Source: an uncultured beta proteobacterium (GTDB lineage: Bacteria; Pseudomonadota; Gammaproteobacteria; Burkholderiales; Burkholderiaceae_C). Taken from it: a DNA stretch of 64,000 nucleotides. Shown piece by piece: positions 9,623-19,033 of this stretch (its first letter is position 1; every line of letters starts with the position of its first letter). The notes under the pieces are model-generated. The model was not told the DNA's origin. It saw only the letters and a list, made by a program, of their open reading frames with translations, and did not search any database. Location of the stretch: assembly GCA_903869595.1 (NCBI GenBank), contig CAIPZV010000014.1, forward strand, positions 52,489 to 116,488, read 5' to 3'. The position numbers and the translations under genes are program-made.

Positions 9623-10512
9623 GCGCGAGCAACAAGCCGGTCAACCAAAAGGCCTGGTTTCTCATACTGCCGGTGCTGGTGTGCGTGGCTTTTTCCGCCA
9701 TCCTGCCTTTGATGACGGTAGTGAACTACTCGGTACAAGACATTATTTCGCCCGAGCGCCGTATTTTTGTGGGCACGGAGTGGTTTGTCGCCATCATGCG
9801 CGACGAAGAGTTGCACGGCGCTTTGCTGCGCCAGATTACGTTTTCGCTGGCCGTGTTGCTGATCGAAATTCCGCTGGGCATTGCGCTGGCTTTGTCCATG
9901 CCGGCCCAGGGTTGGCGGGCCTCGGTCGTGCTGGTGGTGGTGTCGCTGTCGCTGCTGATTCCCTGGAACGTGGTGGGCACAATTTGGCAAATATTTGGGC
10001 GTTCGGATATTGGTCTCATGGGCGCGGCCTTGCAAGGCTTGGGCATCGAATACAGCTATACCGGCAATGCTACGCACGCCTGGTTGACGGTGTTGCTGAT
10101 GGATGTGTGGCACTGGACGCCGCTGGTCGCGCTCTTAGGCTATGCCGGTTTGCGCTCGATCCCCGATGCCTATTACCAAGCCGCCAGCATTGATGGCGCG
10201 AGCAAGCTGGCGGTCTTTTGGTATGTGCAGTTGCCCAAGATGCGCGGCGTGTTAATGATCGCGGTGCTGCTGCGTTTTATGGACAGCTTCATGATTTACA
10301 CCGAGCCTTTTGTGCTCACCGGCGGCGGACCGGGCAATGCCACCACCTTCTTGTCGCAGTTCCTCACGCAAAAAGCCGTAGGCCAGTTTGACTTGGGGCC
10401 GGCGGCTGCCTTCTCGCTCATTTACTTCCTGATTATTTTGTTGTTGTGCTTTATTTTGTTTAACTGGATGCAGCGTGTCGGCACCCAAGCCAAGGAGACC
10501 GACCATGCATGA
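9619..10512 (+). CDS. glpP: Glycerol ABC importer, permease GlpP
   Basis: Inner-membrane permease of the MalF/UgpA type, 297 residues with about six hydrophobic segments, starting at AWFLILPVLVCVAFSAILPLM. The EAA loop that contacts the ATPases is visible as YYQAASIDGASKLAVFWYVQLP (about residues 183-204). The ATG overlaps the glpT stop by four bases (ATGA), so translation is probably coupled. By homology it forms the translocation pore with GlpQ. Confidence 0.93.
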   Translation: MSASNKPVNQKAWFLILPVLVCVAFSAILPLMTVVNYSVQDIISPERRIFVGTEWFVAIMRDEELHGALLRQITFSLAVLLIEIPLGIALALSMPAQGWRASVVLVVVSLSLLIPWNVVGTIWQIFGRSDIGLMGAALQGLGIEYSYTGNATHAWLTVLLMDVWHWTPLVALLGYAGLRSIPDAYYQAASIDGASKLAVFWYVQLPKMRGVLMIAVLLRFMDSFMIYTEPFVLTGGGPGNATTFLSQFLTQKAVGQFDLGPAAAFSLIYFLIILLLCFILFNWMQRVGTQAKETDHA

Positions 10513-11317
10513 GAAGCGGTTTCATAAGCGCTCCATCTTTTTGATCGCCTATATGGTGTTTGCCTTGTTGCCGGTGTATTGGATGGTCAATATGTCCTTC
10601 AAGACCAATACCGAAATTCTGGCCAGCTTTGCCTTGTTCCCCCAGCACTTCACCTGGGAGAACTACCAGCTCATCCTGACCGATGTGTCTTGGTATTCGG
10701 GCTATATCAACAGCCTGATTTATGTGGCCATGAATACCGTGGTATCGCTTGCGGTGGCCTTGCCCGCCGCCTATGCGTTTTCGCGCTACAGTTTTTTGGG
10801 TGACAAGCATGTGTTCTTCTGGCTGCTGACCAACCGCATGACGCCGCCCGCCGTTTTTCTGCTGCCTTTTTTCCAGCTCTACACCACGGTGGGTCTGATG
10901 GATACGCACTTGGCGGTGGCCATGGCGCATCTCCTGTTTAACGTGCCTTTGGCGGTTTGGATTTTGGAAGGCTTTATGAGCGGCATTCCGCGTGAGATCG
11001 ACGAAACGGCCTATATCGATGGCTATTCCTTCCCCCGATTTTTTGTACGCATTTTCTTACCGCTAATAAAAGCGGGCGTGGGCGTGGCCGCTTTCTTTTG
11101 CTTCATGTTCAGCTGGGTGGAATTGCTGCTGGCGCGCACGCTGACCAGCGTCAATGCCAAACCGATTGTGGCCACCATGACGCGCACCGTGTCCGCTGCC
11201 GGTATGGATTGGGCCACCTTGGCCGCTGCTGGCGTACTGACGATTGTGCCTGGCGCCATCGTGATCTGGTTTGTACGCAACTACATCGCCAAGGGCTTCG
11301 CCATGGGGCGGGTCTAA
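10505..11317 (+). CDS. glpQ: Glycerol ABC importer, permease GlpQ
   Basis: Second permease, of the MalG/UgpE type, 270 residues from the ATG at 10505, which overlaps the glpP stop by eight bases; a GTG at 10475 would add ten residues but has no better ribosome site. Hydrophobic segments begin at IFLIAYMVFALLPVYWMVNMSF, and the EAA loop is present as IPREIDETAYIDGYS then FFVRIFLPL. It pairs with GlpP. It is not related to the glycerophosphodiester phosphodiesterase that carries the same name in E. coli. Confidence 0.92.
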   Translation: MHEKRFHKRSIFLIAYMVFALLPVYWMVNMSFKTNTEILASFALFPQHFTWENYQLILTDVSWYSGYINSLIYVAMNTVVSLAVALPAAYAFSRYSFLGDKHVFFWLLTNRMTPPAVFLLPFFQLYTTVGLMDTHLAVAMAHLLFNVPLAVWILEGFMSGIPREIDETAYIDGYSFPRFFVRIFLPLIKAGVGVAAFFCFMFSWVELLLARTLTSVNAKPIVATMTRTVSAAGMDWATLAAAGVLTIVPGAIVIWFVRNYIAKGFAMGRV

Positions 11318-11342
11318 GACGCTATGCACAAGGAGATTTGCA

Positions 11343-11651
11343 ATGTTTGAGTGGATGGCCTGGACGACGCCGGTCGCGGTATTTTTTATTTGCATTGCCT
11401 TGATGTTGGTGGGTATGACAGTATGGGAGATCAAGTCCCCCACCGTGATGCGCAAAGGCTTCTTGCCCCTAGAAACCACCCGAGGCGACCGCTTGTTTAT
11501 CGGCCTGCTCTGCGCCGCCTATGTGAATTTGGCTTTTCTGGGCTTAAGTGGGCGCTTGGCTGAGTTACTCAGCCTGCCCGAAGACCCTTCGATTTGGTTT
11601 AGTTTTGTTCTGTCCATGGCCGTGTTGGCCTGGGTCATGCGTAAGGGTTGA
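11343..11651 (+). CDS. Small DUF2160 membrane protein of the glycerol importer operon
   Basis: A 102-residue hydrophobic protein (DUF2160 family) with three likely membrane segments, about residues 7-29 (TTPVAVFFICIALMLVGM), 49-70 (LFIGLLCAAYVNLAFLG) and 82-98. It starts at ATG 11343 after an AAGGAG-type site and sits between the permease and binding-protein genes. In rhizobial glycerol operons a small protein of unknown function also accompanies the transporter (GlpU, from memory). It may be an accessory subunit; no enzymatic motif is visible. Confidence 0.85.
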   Translation: MFEWMAWTTPVAVFFICIALMLVGMTVWEIKSPTVMRKGFLPLETTRGDRLFIGLLCAAYVNLAFLGLSGRLAELLSLPEDPSIWFSFVLSMAVLAWVMRKG

Positions 11652-11739
11652 TTTGAGTGTGAAGGATCGGTTCCCTTTTCCCCTGGAGCCGAAGCAGCCT
11701 TTGAAAGTAGGGGGTGTTCATCAATCGAGGAGACATAGC

Positions 11740-13470
11740 ATGAAGTTACGGTATTCAATGGTGTCTGTCGCAGTCGCCTGCTTGCTGTCAAACAGCGCGT
11801 GGGCAGACGAGGCAGCAGCTAAAAAATGGATCGACAGCGAATTTCAACCATCGACGCTGAGCAAGGAAAAGCAGCTAGATGAAATGAAGTGGTTTATCGA
11901 AGCGGCTAAAAAGCTGCAAGCCAAGGGCGTGAAGGAAATTTCGGTTGTGTCCGAGACCATCACCACGCACGAGTATGAGTCCAAGACACTGGCCAAAGCC
12001 TTTGAGGAGATCACCGGCATCAAGGTCAAGCACGACTTGATCCAAGAGGGTGACGTGGTTGAAAAACTGCAAACCTCTATGCAATCGGGCAAGTCGATTT
12101 ATGACGGCTGGATTAGCGATTCCGACCTGATCGGCACCCACTACCGTTACGGCAAAATTCTGAACCTGACCGATTACATGACCGGCGCAGGCAAGGACTA
12201 CACCAACCCGGGTCTGGATATCAAAGACTTTATCGGCACCAGCTTTACCACCGCACCGGACGGCAAGCTGTACCAATTGCCGACGCAGCAATTCGCCAAC
12301 CTCTATTGGTTCCGCGCCGATTTGTTCGACCGCAAGGACCTCAAAGATAAGTTCAAAGCCAAGTATGGCTATGACCTAGGTGTGCCGCTGAACTGGAGCG
12401 CCTATGAGGACATCGCCGCCTTCTTTACCAATGATGTGAAGAACATCGACGGTAAGCCGATTTATGGCCACATGGACTACGGCAAGAAAGATCCTTCCTT
12501 GGGCTGGCGTTTCACAGACGCATGGCTGTCCATGGCAGGCACCGCTGACGTCGGCATACCTAACGGTCTGCCGATTGATGAGTGGGGCATTCGCGTAGCC
12601 GATGACAAGTGCACGCCGGTGGGTGCATCGGTCTCCCGTGGTGGCGCAACCAACTCGCCCGCTGCGGTCTATGCCTTGACCAAATACATCGACTGGATGA
12701 AGAAATACTCACCCAAGGAAGCCATCGGCATGACCTTCGGTGAAGCAGGCCCCGTGCCTGCCCAAGGCCAGATTGCCCAGCAAATCTTCTGGTACACGGC
12801 CTTTACTGCGGACATGATCAAACCCGGCCTGCCGGTGGTCAATGCCGACGGCACCCCGAAATGGCGCATGGCCCCCGGCCCCAATGGACCCTACTGGAAG
12901 CAAGGCATGCAAAACGGCTACCAGGACGTAGGTTCATGGACTTTCTTTAAAGACCACGATCCGGACAAAGTCGCAGCCGCTTGGCTCTATGCCCAGTTTG
13001 TGACGGCTAAAACCACGTCTCTGAAGAAAACTGTGGTCGGCTTGACCCCGATCCGCGAGAGCGACATCCAGTCCAAAACCATGACCGATATGGCGCCTAA
13101 GCTCGGTGGTTTGGTGGAGTTCTATCGCAGCCCGGCCCGCGTGGCCTGGACGCCTACCGGTACCAATGTGCCTGACTATCCCAAGTTGGCTCAACTCTGG
13201 TGGAAAAACGTGGCAGTGGCTGTGACGGGTGAAAAGACCCCGCAAGCTGCCATGGACAACCTGGCCGAGGAAATGGACCAGGTAATGAGCCGTCTGGAGC
13301 GCGCAGGTATGGCCAAGTGCGCGCCTAAGCTCAACCCCAAGAGCGATCCTTCCAAATGGCTAAGCGACAAGGGTGCGCCGTGGAAGAAGCTGGCGAATGA
13401 AAAGCCAAAGGGCGAGACCATCGCCTATGACACGTTGCTCAATGCGTGGAAAGCCGGCAAGGTTCGCTAA
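11740..13470 (+). CDS. glpV: Glycerol ABC importer, periplasmic binding protein GlpV
   Basis: Solute-binding protein, 576 residues, secreted to the periplasm. The signal peptide MKLRYSMVSVAVACLLSNSAWA ends at an AWA-DE cleavage site. The mature part has extracellular solute-binding family 1 features such as TLAKAFEEITGIKVKHDLIQ, YQLPTQQFANLYWFRADLF and PLNWSAYEDIAAFF; the large size is typical of GlpV rather than maltose-binding proteins. I chose the ATG at 11740 because it has a GAGGAGA site and begins the signal peptide; the open frame further upstream has no such support. It is the last importer gene before a terminator-like hairpin. Confidence 0.93.
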   Translation: MKLRYSMVSVAVACLLSNSAWADEAAAKKWIDSEFQPSTLSKEKQLDEMKWFIEAAKKLQAKGVKEISVVSETITTHEYESKTLAKAFEEITGIKVKHDLIQEGDVVEKLQTSMQSGKSIYDGWISDSDLIGTHYRYGKILNLTDYMTGAGKDYTNPGLDIKDFIGTSFTTAPDGKLYQLPTQQFANLYWFRADLFDRKDLKDKFKAKYGYDLGVPLNWSAYEDIAAFFTNDVKNIDGKPIYGHMDYGKKDPSLGWRFTDAWLSMAGTADVGIPNGLPIDEWGIRVADDKCTPVGASVSRGGATNSPAAVYALTKYIDWMKKYSPKEAIGMTFGEAGPVPAQGQIAQQIFWYTAFTADMIKPGLPVVNADGTPKWRMAPGPNGPYWKQGMQNGYQDVGSWTFFKDHDPDKVAAAWLYAQFVTAKTTSLKKTVVGLTPIRESDIQSKTMTDMAPKLGGLVEFYRSPARVAWTPTGTNVPDYPKLAQLWWKNVAVAVTGEKTPQAAMDNLAEEMDQVMSRLERAGMAKCAPKLNPKSDPSKWLSDKGAPWKKLANEKPKGETIAYDTLLNAWKAGKVR

Positions 13471-13476
13471 GCCGCT

Positions 13477-13499
13477 ACGGGCCTGGGGCCCGTGTTTTT
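13477..13499 (+). terminator. Rho-independent terminator-like hairpin after glpV
   Basis: ACGGGCC (13477-13483), a three-base loop TGG and GGCCCGT (13487-13493) form a 7-bp GC-rich stem followed by GTTTTT. It lies six bases after the glpV stop and about 100 bases before glpD, so it probably ends or attenuates the importer transcript and lowers glpD expression relative to the importer. Confidence 0.7.
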
Positions 13500-13596
13500 A
13501 GTGGCCGTCTGGCTCAGCGCCGGGCGGCCACGCTCCCGCAATTTCAAGGATGTGCCCTTAGCCGGTGGGAAGCGGCACGTCCCATTGTTTTGATTT

Positions 13597-15186
13597 ATGG
13601 CCAACCAGCACCCTGCATCACCCGCGCCACGCGCCGAGATTCTCGCCCGATTGGGTGAGGATGCGGTGTATGACGTGGCCGTGGTCGGCGGTGGCTCGAC
13701 TGGATTGGGCATTGCGCTAGATGCGGCGCTGCGCGGCCTCAAAGTCGTGCTGATCGAGTCGCATGATTTTGCCAAGGGCACCTCATCGCGCTCTACCAAA
13801 TTAGTCCATGGCGGCGTGCGCTACCTGGGGCAGGGCAATGTCTCCCTGGTGCGCGAAGCCTTGCACGAGCGGCGCACCTTGCTTCAGAGTGCGCCCCACA
13901 TCGCGCAGCCGCTGGACTTTGTCGTGCCGGCTTACCGCTGGTGGGAAAAGCCGTTTTACGGCGTGGGCCTCAAGCTCTATGACCAGTTGGCTGGCGATGC
14001 AGGCCTGGGCAAGACCGAGCTACTAGGCAATGCGGCGACACTGGCCTTGATTCCCGGCGCGCGCACCCAAGGGCTGCGCGGTGGCGTGCGTTACTGGGAC
14101 GGCCAGTTCAATGACGCCCGCTTGGCGATCGCCATTGCCCGCACCGCAGCGCAACACGGCGCCTTGCTGGTCAACTATTGCCGGGCCGAGGCCTTGTTGT
14201 ATGAAAGCGGCCGCATTGCCGGGCTGCAATGCACCGATACCCGCAGCGGCACACCGTACCGCATCCGCAGCCAATGCGTGATCAATGCAACCGGGGTGTG
14301 GGTGGACGCTTTGCGCGAAAAAGACGCGCAGCAGGAGCACGCATCCGCCTTCAAGCCGCTGGTGGCGCCCAGCCAGGGCGTGCATCTGGTGGTGGACCGG
14401 AGTTTTCTGGACGGCGATACCGCCCTGATGGTGCCCAAAACCTCGGACGGCCGGGTGCTTTTTGCCGTGCCCTGGTTGGGTAAAGTCATTTTGGGCACCA
14501 CCGACACCCCGCGCCAGGACTTGTCCCGCGAGCCGCAGGCCTTCAAGCAAGAGGTGGACTTTATTTTGGGCGAGGCAGCGCATTACCTGCGCCGCGCACC
14601 CACCCGCGCCGACGTACGCAGCATCTGGGTGGGCTTGCGCCCCCTGGTCAAACACCAAGACGACCAAGACACCAAGACGCTGAGCCGGGAACACACCGTC
14701 GCCATTAGCCGGTCGGGCTTGGTTACGGTGACTGGCGGCAAATGGACGACCTACCGGGTAATGGCCGAGGACGTGTTGGCTGCATGCCAGGAGGCCCGCT
14801 TACTGGCAACTTTGCCCGCTTGCTCGACCCAACAGGCTCGGATGGTAGGTGCGCCCTCGGCGCAATCCCCTGTTACTTCGCTCAGCCTGCCACCCGGGCT
14901 GCATTCTTATGGCGCCGAACAATCGTTAGTCCAATCCCTGCCGGGCGCGGGCCGTTGGATCAGCCCGGGCTTGTCGGAGGCCATGGTTCGTTTCGCGCTG
15001 CGCTATGAATATGCGCTGACGGTGGAAGACGTGTTGGCGCGGCGCTCCCGCCTCTTGTTTCTGGATGCGCAGCAAGCCGCGAGCGTGGCCGGCCAAGTGG
15101 CCGCGCTGATCGCCGAAGAACTGGGCCAGGACGGCGGCGAGACCGATTTCCTGGAAATTTGCGCCCATTTTTCCTTGGTTCCTTAA
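13597..15186 (+). CDS. glpD: Aerobic glycerol-3-phosphate dehydrogenase
   Basis: FAD-dependent, membrane-associated enzyme that oxidises sn-glycerol 3-phosphate to dihydroxyacetone phosphate and passes electrons to quinone. The 529-residue length matches GlpD. The FAD dinucleotide motif is DVAVVGGGSTGLGIALDAA near residues 26-44, followed by the family stretches GTSSRSTKLVHGGVRYL and RVLFAVPWLGKVILGTTDTP, with VTGGKWTTYRVMAEDV closing the FAD domain. It completes the pathway from imported glycerol to central metabolism. It is followed by a leader and promoter region of the ribosomal operon. Confidence 0.97.
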   Translation: MANQHPASPAPRAEILARLGEDAVYDVAVVGGGSTGLGIALDAALRGLKVVLIESHDFAKGTSSRSTKLVHGGVRYLGQGNVSLVREALHERRTLLQSAPHIAQPLDFVVPAYRWWEKPFYGVGLKLYDQLAGDAGLGKTELLGNAATLALIPGARTQGLRGGVRYWDGQFNDARLAIAIARTAAQHGALLVNYCRAEALLYESGRIAGLQCTDTRSGTPYRIRSQCVINATGVWVDALREKDAQQEHASAFKPLVAPSQGVHLVVDRSFLDGDTALMVPKTSDGRVLFAVPWLGKVILGTTDTPRQDLSREPQAFKQEVDFILGEAAHYLRRAPTRADVRSIWVGLRPLVKHQDDQDTKTLSREHTVAISRSGLVTVTGGKWTTYRVMAEDVLAACQEARLLATLPACSTQQARMVGAPSAQSPVTSLSLPPGLHSYGAEQSLVQSLPGAGRWISPGLSEAMVRFALRYEYALTVEDVLARRSRLLFLDAQQAASVAGQVAALIAEELGQDGGETDFLEICAHFSLVP

Positions 15187-15227
15187 AAAGGACAGGAAAA
15201 AAGCCGGGGAAGCTGCGAAAAATAGTG

Positions 15228-15300
15228 CATAATCGTGGGCTTCGCTTGTAAAAGCTGAAGATTCTGCCCACATGGAGTCAGCCCGAACGGTTCGGGCTGA
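15228..15300 (+). promoter_or_regulatory. Candidate promoter and hairpin leader of the rplN operon
   Basis: Between glpD and rplN are 197 bases. A CATAAT hexamer at 15228-15233, directly preceded by TG, is a likely -10; no good -35 is visible. Downstream, TCAGCCCGAA (15278-15287), loop CGG and TTCGGGCTGA (15291-15300) form a perfect 10-bp hairpin without a U-tract, about 84 bases before the rplN ATG. It may be a regulatory leader, for example a ribosomal-protein binding site, or a processing signal. Confidence 0.5.
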
Positions 15301-15383
15301 GGACAGCGGGCCCAAGACTGACTGGTACGCGTTTTCTCGGTAATCCGAGGTGGCGCTTCCGGTGCAAGTTGGGAAAAACTGAC

Positions 15384-15752
15384 ATGATCCAAACTGAATC
15401 TCGACTGGAAGTCGCCGATAACACCGGCGCGAAATCGGTCCTCTGCATCAAGGTGCTGGGTGGCTCACGCCGCCGTTACGCCAGCGTAGGGGACATCATC
15501 AAGGTGAGCATCAAAGAAGCTGCGCCGCGCTCCCGCGTCAAAAAAGGCGAGGTTTACAGCGCCGTAGTGGTTCGCACCGCCAAAGGCATCCGCCGCGCGG
15601 ACGGCTCGCTGGTGAAGTTTGATGGCAATGCAGCAGTGTTGCTCAACGCCAAGCTCGAGCCCATCGGCACCCGCATCTTCGGACCCGTTACGCGTGAATT
15701 GCGTACCGAGAAGTTCATGAAGATCGTGTCCCTGGCTCCCGAAGTTTTGTAA
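15384..15752 (+). CDS. rplN: Large-subunit ribosomal protein L14 (uL14)
   Basis: Component of the 50S subunit near the intersubunit face. The 122 residues beginning [27 protein letters not shown] match the normal bacterial L14 length and start, which fixes the ATG at 15384. It is the first gene of the unit here. In the classical spc operon it follows rpsQ, but the upstream neighbour here is glpD, so the S10 and spc blocks are separated in this genome. Confidence 0.98.
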   Translation: MIQTESRLEVADNTGAKSVLCIKVLGGSRRRYASVGDIIKVSIKEAAPRSRVKKGEVYSAVVVRTAKGIRRADGSLVKFDGNAAVLLNAKLEPIGTRIFGPVTRELRTEKFMKIVSLAPEVL

Positions 15753-15761
15753 GGACAGGCT

Positions 15762-16082
15762 ATGAACAAGATTCGCAAGGGCGATCAAGTGATCGTCATC
15801 GCAGGACGGGACAAAGGCAAGCGCGGCGTCGTGACATTGCGCAGCGACGATTCGCATGTGCTCGTTGAAGGTGTGAACCAAGTCAAGAAGCACACCAAGC
15901 CCAACCCGCTCAAGGGAACTACCGGCGGCATCGTGGACAAAACCATGCCAATCCACCAGTCCAATATCGCTATTTTCAATGCGGTATCGGGCAAGGCGGA
16001 CCGTGTGGGTATCAAGCTACAGGCCGATGGCAAGCGCGTTCGCGTTTACAAGTCCAGCGGCGAAGAAATCAAGGCGGCATAA
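15762..16082 (+). CDS. rplX: Large-subunit ribosomal protein L24 (uL24)
   Basis: Assembly-initiator protein of the 50S subunit that binds the 5' region of 23S rRNA. The 106 residues begin [22 protein letters not shown], the KOW motif, and include [20 protein letters not shown]. Lies nine bases behind rplN and two before rplE in standard spc order. Confidence 0.98.
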   Translation: MNKIRKGDQVIVIAGRDKGKRGVVTLRSDDSHVLVEGVNQVKKHTKPNPLKGTTGGIVDKTMPIHQSNIAIFNAVSGKADRVGIKLQADGKRVRVYKSSGEEIKAA

Positions 16083-16084
16083 AC

Positions 16085-16624
16085 ATGGCACGTTTGCAAC
16101 AACACTACCGCGAAAAAGTCGCGCCCGATTTGATGACCAAGTTTGGTTTCAAGTCGCCCATGCAAGTCCCCCGTATCACCAAAATCACACTCAATATGGG
16201 TGTGAGCGAAGCGGTGGCGGACAAGAAAGTCATGGACAGCGCGGTTGCTGACCTGACCAAGATCGCCGGCCAAAAGCCGGTGGTGACCAAGTCCAAAAAA
16301 GCTATCGCCGGTTTCAAAATCCGCGAAGGTCAAGCGATTGGCTGCATGGTCACGCTGCGTGGCGTGCAGATGTATGAATTCCTGGACCGCTTTGTCACCG
16401 TGGCGCTGCCCCGGGTACGCGACTTCCGTGGTATTTCCGGACGCGCTTTTGATGGCCGTGGAAACTACAACATCGGCGTGAAAGAGCAAATTATTTTCCC
16501 TGAGATTGAGTACGACAAAGTTGATGCTTTGCGTGGTCTCAATATCAGTATCACCACGACCGCAAAGTCTGACGAAGAGTGCAAGGCGCTGTTGTCGGGC
16601 TTTCGTTTCCCGTTCAAGAATTGA
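16085..16624 (+). CDS. rplE: Large-subunit ribosomal protein L5 (uL5)
   Basis: 5S rRNA-binding protein of the central protuberance. The 179 residues have the usual start [20 protein letters not shown] and the family signature region [19 protein letters not shown] and [16 protein letters not shown]. Two bases separate it from rplX, so the pair is likely translationally coupled. Confidence 0.98.
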   Translation: MARLQQHYREKVAPDLMTKFGFKSPMQVPRITKITLNMGVSEAVADKKVMDSAVADLTKIAGQKPVVTKSKKAIAGFKIREGQAIGCMVTLRGVQMYEFLDRFVTVALPRVRDFRGISGRAFDGRGNYNIGVKEQIIFPEIEYDKVDALRGLNISITTTAKSDEECKALLSGFRFPFKN

Positions 16625-16632
16625 GGTGACCA

Positions 16633-16938
16633 GTGGCAAAAATGGCTTTAATCGAGCGTGAGCTCAAGCGCGACAAACTGGTCGCCAAATACGCGAAAAA
16701 GCATGCTGCGCTCAAGGCGATCGCAGGCGATGCCAAGCGCAGCGACGACGAGCGCGCCGCAGCGCGTCTGGACTTGCAAAAGCTTCCGCGCAACGCCAAC
16801 CCCACACGCCAGCGTAACCGCTGCGCCATCACGGGTCGTCCCCGTGGCACGTTCCAGCAATTTGGTCTGGCCAGAGCAAAAATTCGCGAAATGGCGTTTG
16901 CCGGTGAAATCCCCGGCATCGTCAAAGCGAGCTGGTAA
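16633..16938 (+). CDS. rpsN: Small-subunit ribosomal protein S14 (uS14)
   Basis: 30S head protein. The 101-residue length and the absence of the four zinc-binding cysteines place it in the zinc-free (C-minus) S14 class; [16 protein letters not shown] is the conserved C-terminal part. The start is a GTG at 16633 preceded by GAGGTGA; an internal ATG (Met4) also exists, but GTG gives the normal N-terminus AKMALIERE. Confidence 0.97.
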   Translation: MAKMALIERELKRDKLVAKYAKKHAALKAIAGDAKRSDDERAAARLDLQKLPRNANPTRQRNRCAITGRPRGTFQQFGLARAKIREMAFAGEIPGIVKASW

Positions 16939-16956
16939 GCGGCAGGAGAACCCGAT

Positions 16957-17352
16957 ATGAGTATGAGTGATCCCATCGCCGACCTGTTGACGCGTATCCG
17001 TAACGCGCAAATGGTCGCCAAGCCCACCGTGCTGGTGCCTTCTTCCAAAGTGAAGGTTGCTATTGCACAGGTGCTCCAAGATGAAGGCTATATCGACGGC
17101 TTCAAAGTTACGACTGCCGCTGGCAAGTCGGAACTGGAAATTGCCTTGAAATATTACGCAGGACGCCCGGTGATCGAGCGTATCGAGCGCGTGAGCCGCC
17201 CCGGCTTGCGTGTGTACCGCGGCAGCGACGCGATTCCCCAAGTGCAAAACGGCTTGGGTGTTGCGATTGTGACCACGCCCCAAGGCGTGATGACAGACCG
17301 CAAAGCGCGCGCCAATGGCGTAGGCGGCGAAGTGCTGTGCTACGTGGCCTAA
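16957..17352 (+). CDS. rpsH: Small-subunit ribosomal protein S8 (uS8)
   Basis: 16S rRNA central-domain binding protein and, in E. coli, translational repressor of the spc operon. The 131 residues start [19 protein letters not shown] and end with [24 protein letters not shown], the conserved RNA-binding C-terminus. AGGAG precedes the ATG. Confidence 0.98.
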   Translation: MSMSDPIADLLTRIRNAQMVAKPTVLVPSSKVKVAIAQVLQDEGYIDGFKVTTAAGKSELEIALKYYAGRPVIERIERVSRPGLRVYRGSDAIPQVQNGLGVAIVTTPQGVMTDRKARANGVGGEVLCYVA

Positions 17353-17374
17353 GCTGCAATCTGGAGAAATAACT

Positions 17375-17908
17375 ATGTCCCGAGTAGGTAAACGTCCTGT
17401 CAGCATCCCCGCTGGCGTTGATGTGCAGATCAAGGAAGACCAGATCAGCGTCAAGGCATCCGGTGGTACTTTGCATCTGGCGCAAAACGCATTGGTCAAA
17501 ATTTCCAACGAGTCCGGTTCGCTGGTGTTCTTGCCCGCCAATGACTCGCGTGCCGCAGATGCCATGTCCGGCACCATGCGTCAGCTGGTTAGCAATATGG
17601 TCACTGGTGTGACCCAGGGCTTTGAGAAGAAGCTCAATCTGGTCGGTGTGGGTTTCAAGGCCCAGGCTACTGGTAATAAGCTCAATCTCGCTATCGGTTT
17701 TTCGCATCCCGTCAATATGGATATGCCTGCCGGTATCACGGTGGCAACGCCCACGCCGACGGAAATCTCTATCAAGGGTGCGGACCGTCAGCGCGTAGGC
17801 CAGATCGCAGCGGAAATTCGTGGTGTGCGTCCTCCTGAGCCTTACAAAGGTAAGGGCATCCGTTATTCGGATGAGAAGATCACCATCAAAGAAACCAAGA
17901 AGAAATAA
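17375..17908 (+). CDS. rplF: Large-subunit ribosomal protein L6 (uL6)
   Basis: 50S protein near the factor-binding site. The 177 residues have the start [19 protein letters not shown], the two homologous beta-sheet domains, and the signature stretch [12 protein letters not shown] close to the C-terminus. Confidence 0.98.
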   Translation: MSRVGKRPVSIPAGVDVQIKEDQISVKASGGTLHLAQNALVKISNESGSLVFLPANDSRAADAMSGTMRQLVSNMVTGVTQGFEKKLNLVGVGFKAQATGNKLNLAIGFSHPVNMDMPAGITVATPTPTEISIKGADRQRVGQIAAEIRGVRPPEPYKGKGIRYSDEKITIKETKKK

Positions 17909-17919
17909 GGAACTGCACT

Positions 17920-18285
17920 ATGTTGACGAAAAAAGAGCAACGTCTTCGCAGAGCGCGTCAGACCCGTATCCGTATCGCAACCCAAGGCGTTGCGCGGCTG
18001 ACGGTCAACCGTACCAATTTGCATATTTACGCTACCGTGATTGCCGGTACTGGCGATCGCATCGTGGCAACCGCTTCCACTGTGCAGGCCGATGTGCGCA
18101 GCGCGCTGGGTGGTTCGGGTAAAGGTGGCAATGTGGCCGCCGCCCAAATGGTTGGCAAGCTAGTGGCTGAAAAAGCCAAAGCGGCTGGCATCGAAAAAGT
18201 TGCCTTTGACCGTGCAGGCTTTGCCTACCACGGCCGGGTCAAGGCCTTGGCTGACGCGGCGCGCGAAGCAGGCTTGCAGTTTTAA
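17920..18285 (+). CDS. rplR: Large-subunit ribosomal protein L18 (uL18)
   Basis: 5S rRNA-binding 50S protein of 121 residues. The N-terminus [19 protein letters not shown] is the basic RNA-binding tail, and [26 protein letters not shown] is the typical C-terminus (shown here as one conserved end, residues about 96-121). Confidence 0.97.
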   Translation: MLTKKEQRLRRARQTRIRIATQGVARLTVNRTNLHIYATVIAGTGDRIVATASTVQADVRSALGGSGKGGNVAAAQMVGKLVAEKAKAAGIEKVAFDRAGFAYHGRVKALADAAREAGLQF

Positions 18286-18302
18286 GCAGATCGGAACGAA
18301 CC

Positions 18303-18827
18303 ATGGCTAAAGTACAAGCAAAAATGCAGGGCAAGGTCGAAGGACCCGAGGACGGTCTGCGGGAAAAAATGATCGCGATCAACCGCGTGACCAAAGTGGT
18401 CAAGGGTGGTCGTATTCTGGGCTTTGCCGCCTTGACCGTGGTCGGTGACGGCGATGGCCGTATCGGTATGGGCAAAGGCAAGTCCAAAGAGGTGCCAGCA
18501 GCGGTGCAAAAAGCGATGGAGGAAGCCCGTCGCAACATGATCAAAGTCAGCCTGAAGAACGGCACGATTCACCACCAAGTGATGGGTCACCACGGCGCCG
18601 CCAATGTCATGATGGCTCCGGCTCCCAAGGGAACCGGCATCATCGCTGGCGGCCCGATGCGCGCTGTGTTTGAAGTGGTTGGCATTACCGACATCGTGGC
18701 CAAGAGCCATGGTTCGACCAATCCTTACAACATGGTGCGTGCCACTTTGGACGCATTGTCGATTTCCACCACGCCTTCGCAGGTTGCTGCCAAGCGCGGC
18801 AAATCCATCGAAGAGATCTTCGCCTGA
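18303..18827 (+). CDS. rpsE: Small-subunit ribosomal protein S5 (uS5)
   Basis: 30S decoding-fidelity protein of 174 residues. It has the double-stranded RNA-binding S5 domain ([19 protein letters not shown], then [18 protein letters not shown]) and the C-terminal domain ([16 protein letters not shown]). It follows rplR by 17 bases. Confidence 0.98.
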   Translation: MAKVQAKMQGKVEGPEDGLREKMIAINRVTKVVKGGRILGFAALTVVGDGDGRIGMGKGKSKEVPAAVQKAMEEARRNMIKVSLKNGTIHHQVMGHHGAANVMMAPAPKGTGIIAGGPMRAVFEVVGITDIVAKSHGSTNPYNMVRATLDALSISTTPSQVAAKRGKSIEEIFA

Positions 18828-18840
18828 TCGGAGACTAGTC

Positions 18841-19023
18841 ATGACTACACCTCAAACCGTAAAAATCCAATTGGTGCGTAGCCCCATTGGTTGCAAAGAA
18901 TCCCACCGTGCCACCGTGCGTGGCCTGGGCCTGCGCAAAATGGGGAGCACCAGCGAGTTGGAAGACACGCCGGCCGTTCGCGGAATGATCAACAAGATCA
19001 GCTATCTGGTCAAAGTGCTGTAA
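18841..19023 (+). CDS. rpmD: Large-subunit ribosomal protein L30 (uL30)
   Basis: Small 60-residue 50S protein: [20 protein letters not shown], then [20 protein letters not shown], ending [11 protein letters not shown]. This is the full L30 fold at normal length, in the standard place between rpsE and rplO. Confidence 0.97.
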   Translation: MTTPQTVKIQLVRSPIGCKESHRATVRGLGLRKMGSTSELEDTPAVRGMINKISYLVKVL

Positions 19024-19033
19024 GGGGCAGATG

